DNA from: Tipula vernalis
Lineage: Eukaryota > Arthropoda > Insecta > Diptera > Tipulidae
Length of the DNA stretch: 64,000 nt
Reading direction: 5' to 3'
NCBI GenBank assembly: GCA_958295665.1
Contig: OY282559.1
Location: forward strand, 261,212,245 to 261,276,244
Shown here: in pieces, positions 56,649-64,000 of the stretch
Layout: each line of letters opens with the position of its first letter
Position numbering within the stretch: the stretch's first letter is position 1
Notes under the pieces: model-generated
Seen by the model: the letters and a program-made list of their open reading frames with translations, nothing else
Told to the model about the DNA's origin: nothing
Databases searched by the model: none
Position numbers and translations under genes: made by a program

Positions 56649-59600
56649 GGATTAGGTCAGGTTGAGTGGCTGCTTAGGCACTTTACCGTTTTTATCCGAC
56701 AGGTTGTCCATTTTGAACTTACCCAAGTGTTTGTGCCTTCTGAGTACCAATGCCGGACATGAGCAAAGGAAGTATACCAACGTCTATTCCTTCTCGTCGT
56801 CCAAACAGCTTTTTCAGAAGTCGTTTAGGGATATTTTGGACGTAGGAATATTAATGTTCTAGTGCGCCCTAACTCTAGCTTTGGCCAAACTTGTTTTGTT
56901 GTTTTGTGAGGTTGTTATTTTGCTGAGGCTAGCATCTGTTTCCTAAGTGCTAGTTTTAACGTTGTGACAGCACCCCCCAGAGAGTCGTACCGTGCTTAGC
57001 AAGTTCATCTACTCTGCAGTTCCTCATGACGTTCGAGTGTCCAGGGACCCAGATTAACTAAAAGTTGAAATACTCATCCATCTCATTAAGATATGAGTGA
57101 CAACTCAACGCCACCCGTGACGCCAAAGAACCTGATTCCAGCGACCTGATTGCCGCTTGACTGTTAACATAGATTGCGAAATCACCTGAGGATCCCACAT
57201 TATGCATCAACCACGTCAATACCTCTTCAATCGCTATCACCTCAGCTGGGTAGACGCTGCAGTAATCAGAGAGGCGAATAGAAATGTTCACATTTAGTTT
57301 ATCATAGAATATTCCAGCTTCCACTTTGCCGTCTAGCTTGGAGCCGTCCTTGAAGAAGTGTAAATCTTCGGTTTTCGATATTGACCCGTCCCTCCGGGAT
57401 TCCGTTTAAGGGAACGTGGTCCGAAATCGCTTCTCGAACCGTAGAGTAGGTATAGGGTAATGTAGCCAAGATTCGCCAGCTCATTTCAACGATTTAATAA
57501 TAGTTGAGTGTCCTGTATGAGAGACCACTGCAAGTCGCACAGCCGTATTTGCCACCTTCTGTTTGCCAAAAATGTTGACCGCTTACAAAAGCATACAGGC
57601 CATTCTTTGCACCTTCTCTATCTTATTTTTTTATGTTACCTTGTCCAGAGCTGGACACCACACACTAACCCCATACATGAGTATAGGTCTCACTACGGCA
57701 GTGTAGAGACAGTACACCAGTACTTCAGACGCCATCTATTACCAATTGCGATCCTTCAGGAATAAATAGATTTAGTAGCTTTGTTTACTCTCTCCAAAAT
57801 GTTGAGCTTCCAACTAAGCTTACTGTCTAAGATAACGCTAAGCTCTGTCAATAAAAGTAAGTCTCGTGCCATTTAAGGTAAGAGGGTTAACTAACGGGAT
57901 TTACTATTTCTTAGTAAAGTGTACCAGCTGTGACTTGGATGGATTAATTCCCAATCCACATTTTCCAGCCTATTCCGTAACGATTTTGAGCGCATTCTAC
58001 ATTACGTCCACAATAGTGTCCAGAAGTTTCCCGGAAATAGTTATCGCCACGTCGTCTGCATGAGCGATACCATTTACCACTTAATTCCAGAGAAAAGGGG
58101 ACAGGATCCTCTTGCGTCCGAGCTCCGAGCTAAAAATCTTGCTTACAAAGAAGTCCTCCTTCAAAATGACAATCCTTCCCGGATTGCCTCTTCTTTCACA
58201 TTATTAAAGACGGCCTCTATATCCAGGAAGGCTACCAAACAGAACCCTTTCGAGTGAATCGATTTCTCAATGGTACGCACCAAAGCGTGCGTGCAGGGCT
58301 GTGTCTGCCGATCTACCCTCCTTAATGTACGCCTGCTGTGACAGTGCCCACTTACTGGGTCTTATTTTCCCTCTAATGTATACATCCAACAGCCTTTCCA
58401 AGGTTTCCAAAAGAAAGGATGATAGAGTTATTGGTCTTAGGTCCTTAGGACCTATGAGCTTTTCCCCGCTTTTGGTATAAATACCACATTAACCTCCATC
58501 CTAGAGATATACACCAGTTTTACGAGTAAACAGTATTCTTTGAATATAGCTTCCAGATAAGTAAGAATGATTACTGACTTGTTTTTAAGTTTCGCTTTTA
58601 TAATCTGATCCAAATCTGCTGATTTAAATGGTGGTATATGGTATCCTCTATGATCACATATCCTCTATGGTTATGGTATTCTCTATGAACACTGGTAGTG
58701 ATTCTTGATGATTACTAAACACCATCAGGTCGTCAAAGCTCTCTGGGAAGTGGGCCCCGAAGAGAAGCTCCAAAGACACCACTAGAAGCTGTCCACGATT
58801 CGTCTGGTTTAATCAAAATCTGGGACAATTTTATATTTGAAATGAATCTTCCTAAGGCGACATAAAAAGGTTAGTACTCATCAAATAAGCAAAAGGTGAA
58901 TCACTTCTTTCGTCGATATGCGTGCTTCCCCATATAGTGTGATACGCATTAGCATCAACTCCCAGTACCACGCCGATCTTCATTTGTTCCGCTTCGCGGA
59001 TCAGCTCCTCCAAATTTCCGAAGGAACCTCTTTTTCCCGATACGTTTAGGTTGAAACTAGCCAGAATCTGCAATTGCCTACTTCCCAGCTGATTGCAGTT
59101 GTGTCACCATTGCTATATTGAGAAAGTAGGTAGAGATTTAAATTATTTTTCCCAAGAATAGAAGATCTGATCTTCCCAGGCTTAATAGAGGAGATAATTT
59201 TGTACCCCTTGATCCTGACGCCACAGATCCTATTTTTGTTAATCCAAGGTTCTTGCATTATCACCACGTCCTCACCCGAATTTTTCACTCTGAGAAGCAA
59301 AGCTGCTGAAACAGCCTTAGGAGGGTGAAGATTAATTTTGGTTATCCTTGGCATAAGTAACAATTATACCTTTACTTACCACCATAAATATTTGCTGCTA
59401 CCGCAGGTCAATATTAATTACCTGTAGTTTAGGATGCGTCGGCTTCGCCCATCTCACTATCCCTCGTACCGTCCTTAGTGATTTTGGCAGTGCCCTCCCG
59501 AATATCCAGGCTGTCAAAATCCTCCTCCATCGGTTAAGCAGCTCCTTGGCTCCTTCGCTCGAATCAGGCCTAGACCGAAATCACTGGATTCTCTAACCAC

Positions 59601-60215
59601 GCTACTCTCAGTCTCTCCCATCCCTGGTTGGCTTCTCGTATGCACATCCACCCCGTCCTTCTTGTACCCATTGAAAGTGATTGACCGAAACCGAAGGCAA
59701 TCGTTTTTTCCAGGAGGCTTCAACCTCGTCCTGGGACCGCTTCCTTTTAGAAACATGGTCTCCTTCCGATATTCCGCGGCCTACAGTGCTCCTTGCCTAA
59801 GCTAAGGACACCTTTTGCTCCTCAGTGAACTGCCCCCGGTGATCGCATCTCACTTATCAAGAATCCTAAAGGTCGAACGACCATTCCTACATTGCCGCTT
59901 GGCCGTAAGGCTATCCCTCATCACTTTATCCTGTGTCACATTGGTAACGCGGACACACGGTTTCGGCACCTTAGAGTCATCCTCCTTTCCTACCCTACAG
60001 AGAGCCCGATTCCCATGTGCATCGGAGAAAGAAAAGGCTACTTACAAATGGAGGTCGCCTGGTATTTAGAGGGCCTCCAGGCTAGCTGAATATTAGTACG
60101 GGTCGCCTAATATCTTATTCCGGCCCATTTGCCATCATTTAGCGTGACCAGCCTTTGGTCACCTTTTATCACCCACTGAGAGTGGACCCGGAGGCGATGG
60201 CAATTAGAAGGCTGG
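56649..60215 (-). mobile_element. LOA/I-type LINE with 10-bp target duplication (3567 bp, degenerate)
   Basis: Flanked by AATTTAACTA at 56639-56648 and 60216-60225. Minus-strand order: leader and possible ORF1 remnant (60215-about 59500), endonuclease 59363-58852 (INLHPPKAVSAALL, EDVVIMQEPWINKNRICG, GVDANAYHTIWGSTHID), RT about 58800-57860 (DLRPITLSSFLLETLERLLD, catalytic AHADDVAIT near 58050), RNase H about 57324-56990 (EAGIFYDKLNVNISIRLSDY, SQAAIRSLESG, WVPGHSNV), then a C-terminal remnant. Many frameshifts and stops; each block is short, and the total is shorter than active relatives. The 3' end reads CCTGACCTAATCC, like the LINE fragment at 45152-45766. Confidence 0.8.
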
Positions 60216-62278
60216 AATTTAACTAAATGGTTAAAAACCTGTTTGCTTAAAATAAGCAAGGGTTTAATATATGTTTTTAACGGTAAAAATTCACTTAAAT
60301 ACTTAAAAGTGGCTTGAAAATTTCTTAAAATAAATGACACTTATAAGAAATCCTTTAAACAAACCAATTAATGGCTTCAAATAGCTTAAACTTAACCTTA
60401 AATAAAAATATTGTTTTGTAAGCATGAAAAGGTCAGAATTTAACCAAATATCTGAAAATGATTGCAACATTACTTAAAGTAAACCATGGCTTTTAAAAGT
60501 TTACAAATGGTCACCATTTAACCAAAATGCTTAAAAGTTCGAAAATTACTTAAAGTAAACTTTTAATTTGGTTAAAATCCTTGATTCATTAGAAGTAGGT
60601 TTGGTTTGCTTGCCATTAAATTTCAAGTCTCGTTTAATTGAGATAATTGCAACAAAATAAATATTTAAGTACCCTCCTAGTTTACATGATTTTATAAATT
60701 AGAAAACTCTGTAGCATGTCTTAAAATTTCACGAATATATAGCGATGCGTGTGTGAAAAACATAAAATTCATGTAATTTTATCAAATTACCCTTTTAGTT
60801 TCACCGCATTCAATTCGAAATGTACATATTTGTAAACCAAACTCTAAATTGTCAAATACCCGAGGCATTCTAATTTTTATGTCTGTTACTGAGCAAATAT
60901 GAATGTTACGTCAAACATATCTATAAAATCGAATGTAATCTCATTCCATTTTTTGTTATGTGACATCAACCGTTTCATCACCGGTGTAACTTTTATATGT
61001 ATTTATGTAGAAATCATCTACATTAAAAAAATGTTGCCACTGGAATTATATTCTAAATAAATATCGAAAGTATTTAAAGTATGTAAAATGTGTATATGTT
61101 TGTTAAAAGAGCATAAAAAAACTTTGCATATTCATCATGATTACTTCTTGTTTCTGAACCTTTAAGCGAAATTAATCATTTTGTTCAGTTTTAAATTTAA
61201 TATAAATTCATGCTAGAAGCATCGCACATTTTTTTTTGTGTAGTCGTCTCTTCGTTGTCTTCGTACCATATTGTGTTGCCTGGTGCTGGTATCGAAAGAC
61301 AATATATACGAGTACATCGCATATTTAGATTAAATTATATGGATGAATGTAAAAAACACTAATTTCGTTTCACAATTTTTATTTTTATTTTTATAATCTT
61401 TCCCTGGAACGTAATCAAAAATTGTATTGAAAGATCATACGTATATAAAACATAAAAAATGGATAAAAATATTAAGATAAGTACATTTTTGTGCATACCC
61501 CATATTGATATGATTCAATTATACTTGTATGTAGAAAATTGGCAATGTGGTTTACACTGAGTGTGTTTCATAGAATAAAATGCTTTCCTAACTAGTCAAC
61601 TCTTTTTCAATAAATATTATTTGACAAAATCTCCCATTAAAAATAAACACATTAATGAAGGCTATAAAAATGATTAATATTATATAGTTTACAGATCATA
61701 AATGTCTAAGAGCTAGCTGGTACATACAGGTAAATGAATGGAAAACATCAACCTGCTATAAATAAAAATAAAAATGTAAGAAATTATTTATGGGAAATTA
61801 TCTCGCATCAATTTTAATTTTAAAAGTCACACACTCCCTCCCACACATAAAAAATACTTAGGTCTACCTAAGCTAATGAGGTAGTCATTTTATCTTTTTT
61901 TTTTTTTTGTGTTCGGTATAATATGTGGCGATAAATTTTAATAAAAATAAGATCTCTTGTTAAGATACTACTATGAGATTCTCATACTCGTACTAAATAA
62001 TTGGCAACTGACAAAACAAATTATGTTGGTTACCTTTCGCTCTTAATGTCAGGTTCACGTAAAATAAATAAATTTAAATGTGGGTTAGTGTGTAATATAT
62101 TTATTGCGTGTTGTCACGTGGTGGTGAAGAAAGAAGATATTAGTAAAATATTTCACTATATAGATCTAGAGTATGAATCATTATGCCGAAATTGCCAACA
62201 AACTTGTTTGTTGTTGCTTTTCCGTTTTTTTTTTGATTTGTTAATATATCAATCGAAATTTTGTGACAGCAAGCAAAT
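60216..62278. other. AT-rich stretch with diffuse tandem motif at 60216-60600
   Basis: ATTTAACCAAAATGCTTAAAA, GAAAATTACTTAAAGTAAAC and variants recur about every 100 bp between 60216 and 60600, and also left of the LINE at 56560-56610. This suggests the LINE inserted into an old tandem array. From 60600 to 62278 nothing is recognised. Confidence 0.45.
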
Positions 62279-62291
62279 CCCATATATAGTA

Positions 62292-62963
62292 TTATTATTA
62301 TTATTATTGAAGGGCCATGTGGGCGATCAGCCACCTCGCACTGCGACCTTAAAGATCTATTCTTAATGAACTTGGTAATACTGCCAGCCGGTATTTGATA
62401 CATACTATCTGGGCTTATTGCTCTCTCTCTCCTAGATGTTGACTACAGCATGTAGTTTCGCTAGAAAAACCGTCGCATTTGAACCCAAGGACTTCGAGAG
62501 GGCTCTCCCACTCCCGTATATTCCTACCCCTGCCCCGTCTTCCGTTTGATTTTTCTCTTACGAGTTGCTGGGAATTTCAAATCGCCTGCAGGTCACCCAG
62601 CTTTACTACAGGAAGGCTAAATAAAACTGGAGGGTGCCTGGTATCCAGAGTTCTCAGACTTTGGATTGATTAACCTATCAGCCATTCATCCATCGGCATA
62701 TGCGCTGTTCCTGTTAGCCTGTGCCAAATGGCCAAAAATATGCCAAATAGCCTTAGTTAACAGTGGTTGCCATGAGTATTCAGCACGTACACTTGCGGAT
62801 TGTGAACAGGTTACCCCCTTACACAATTGTACTCATCAGGCAGCTGCCTAATACATGACCAGAACAGCTCACGTGATGTGCCCCTTACTGGAAGGTTACG
62901 GAGCTGGTAGATTACTCTACTCAACTTTGGTCCCCCCCCCCCTTCAATAGACGCCAAAACCAC
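62292..62963 (-). mobile_element. Truncated retroposon with (TAA)n tail and 13-bp target duplication
   Basis: The direct repeat CCCATATATAGTA stands at 62279-62291 and 62964-62976. On the minus strand the insert ends GGCCCTTCAATAATAATAAT, a (TAA)6 tail, as in I-type LINEs and their SINE partners. The 670-bp body shows no readable frame and includes a run of 11 G (minus strand; C on plus 62932-62942). It is best taken as a 3'-UTR-derived, 5'-truncated LINE copy. Family unknown. Confidence 0.65.
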
Positions 62964-62976
62964 CCCATATATAGTA

Positions 62977-64000
62977 ATAAACATTCATGAATTTGTTAGC
63001 TAATTTGCAAGTTTTACGGTCATTGCTGGCAGAGCCGAGTATTCGAATACATATAATAAAAGTTACAGTTTAATTTTAATTTATTGGAAAATCCTTAACG
63101 TTTTAATATATTTGGGAACATCTAATATCGTATCTATATGATCAAACTATATCATATGTAAGGGGTAAAAATAATCGACTATCGGAGGAACTTTACGATC
63201 AAAGTACCCGAACGGGATCTAGCAAAATGAATCATATCCTCTTTACCCCGTCAAGCTTTCATAAGGACCCATCAGTGGGGTCAAACAAGAACATAATCAC
63301 GCATATCTTTGGGTATGTTACCCCTGGACCGTAAAGTAAGGCTTTACTTAATTTTTATGGACCTATTAATCTTTCAAAGTGCACTAATAATTAATATGAA
63401 AAAAATTATGGCCCTATTTCCTAGAGCCTAATTTTGTGGTCCCTAAAACCTTTATAGTTTTCCAAGCGGATACTTCTGCCATCGAGGAATTTGTGCTACA
63501 ATATCTCAAAACGGAATATGGGAGAACCGAGATTTATAATAATCTCGAACAGCCAGACTACACAACCTTAGCACAGCAGTAACCTTAGTGGCTCCAATTT
63601 TGAATTCTAAATTGGCCTGGAGCCGCTACTGTAACCTCATACTACTGAGCAGGGAAAACAAAATTTCTCTTTTATCTCTCTCGGAACTACATCAAATTGA
63701 TCTTTCCTCACCTCTAATATTGCCTGCTCCAAAAAGAGAGATTTAAATTTCTTTCTACTCTGGCAATAATTTCGGCCATCAAATTACTTCACCAGAATCT
63801 CGCTCGGTTCCCAGTCGTTTTTTGGTTCAGAAAATAACCAGAGAGCCCATCGGAATATTGGCACATAACAATCTAAAACAATCTATAAAGCTGTTTACAT
63901 GACATCGGGAACGACATTGGGAAAATTCCATAGTAATTATTCACGATCTCTCTACCAATCAAATCACTTTAATATTATTTAAAGTCCCTCCTACTTGTTT
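62977..64000. other. Mixed-composition stretch, nothing recognised
   Basis: Moderate GC from 63180 onward hints at an old repeat, but no frame, terminal repeat or RNA structure could be supported. A weak inverted repeat (AGTGGCTCCA / TGGAGCCGCTACTG) lies at 63585-63635. Confidence 0.3.

Noticed and set aside
63585..63635. Inverted repeat AGTGGCTCCA / TGGAGCCGCTACTG
   Set aside because: The arms are short and imperfect, and no element boundary or duplication could be tied to them.
1..64000. CRISPR arrays, operons, bacterial-type promoters or terminators
   Set aside because: None seen. Spliced genes and insect transposons show this is eukaryotic nuclear DNA.

Overview
The window looks like AT-rich nuclear DNA of a dipteran insect, probably a higher fly. 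Three things point there: introns of about 60 bp with GT..AG ends, a conserved hnRNP L/Smooth RRM exon pair, and a repeat complement of Ty3/gypsy, Jockey/LOA/R1-type LINEs, a tRNA-headed SINE, foldbacks and MITEs. The species cannot be named from the sequence. Only two host genes are supported. One is a five-exon partial gene at the left edge (1-904, minus). The other is a pair of plus-strand exons at 52089-52174 and 52839-52935 that encode part of RRM2 of an hnRNP L/Smooth protein. The intron between these two exons is a textbook U12-type AT-AC intron. Much of the right half of the window is probably intron of this large gene.

Layout. 1-904: uncharacterised gene. 1978-2357: tRNA-headed SINE with 10-bp target duplication. 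6230-6960: LINE relic. 8298-19158: array of four insertions of one LTR-element family (one solo LTR, then three complete elements in minus, plus, minus orientation), each bounded by the 4-bp duplication ATAT. Each complete element carries one intact ORF of 793-804 codons with a SAP domain, Gag, two zinc knuckles and protease, fused directly to the integrase C-terminal tail; reverse transcriptase, RNase H and the integrase core are absent. Their LTRs carry a heat-shock-element motif just upstream of the TATA box. 19159-20047 and 20764-21451: MITE-like elements. 22086-22246: near-perfect foldback. 27611-27840 and 37640-37915: decayed mariner-like transposases. 28487-31381: decayed Ty3/gypsy pol. 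41400-42620 and 45152-45766: LINE pieces.

46349-51607 is a foldback-type element. Its ends are tandem-repeat inverted arms flanked by a 9-bp duplication, and its interior is filled by three same-strand pieces of one R1-like LINE family. One of these LINEs sits inside the (AC)n tract at the 3' end of another. Further right are a Jockey/CR1-type LINE (53358-54840), a LOA/I-type LINE with 10-bp duplication (56649-60215) and a retroposon with a (TAA)n tail and 13-bp duplication (62292-62963).

The strongest observations are the U12 intron, the conserved RT-less gag-protease-integrase-tail elements with ATAT targeting and a heat-shock motif, the evidence that two array members are DNA-level duplicates, and the foldback with LINE cargo. 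All identifications come from reading motifs by eye; no database search was run.
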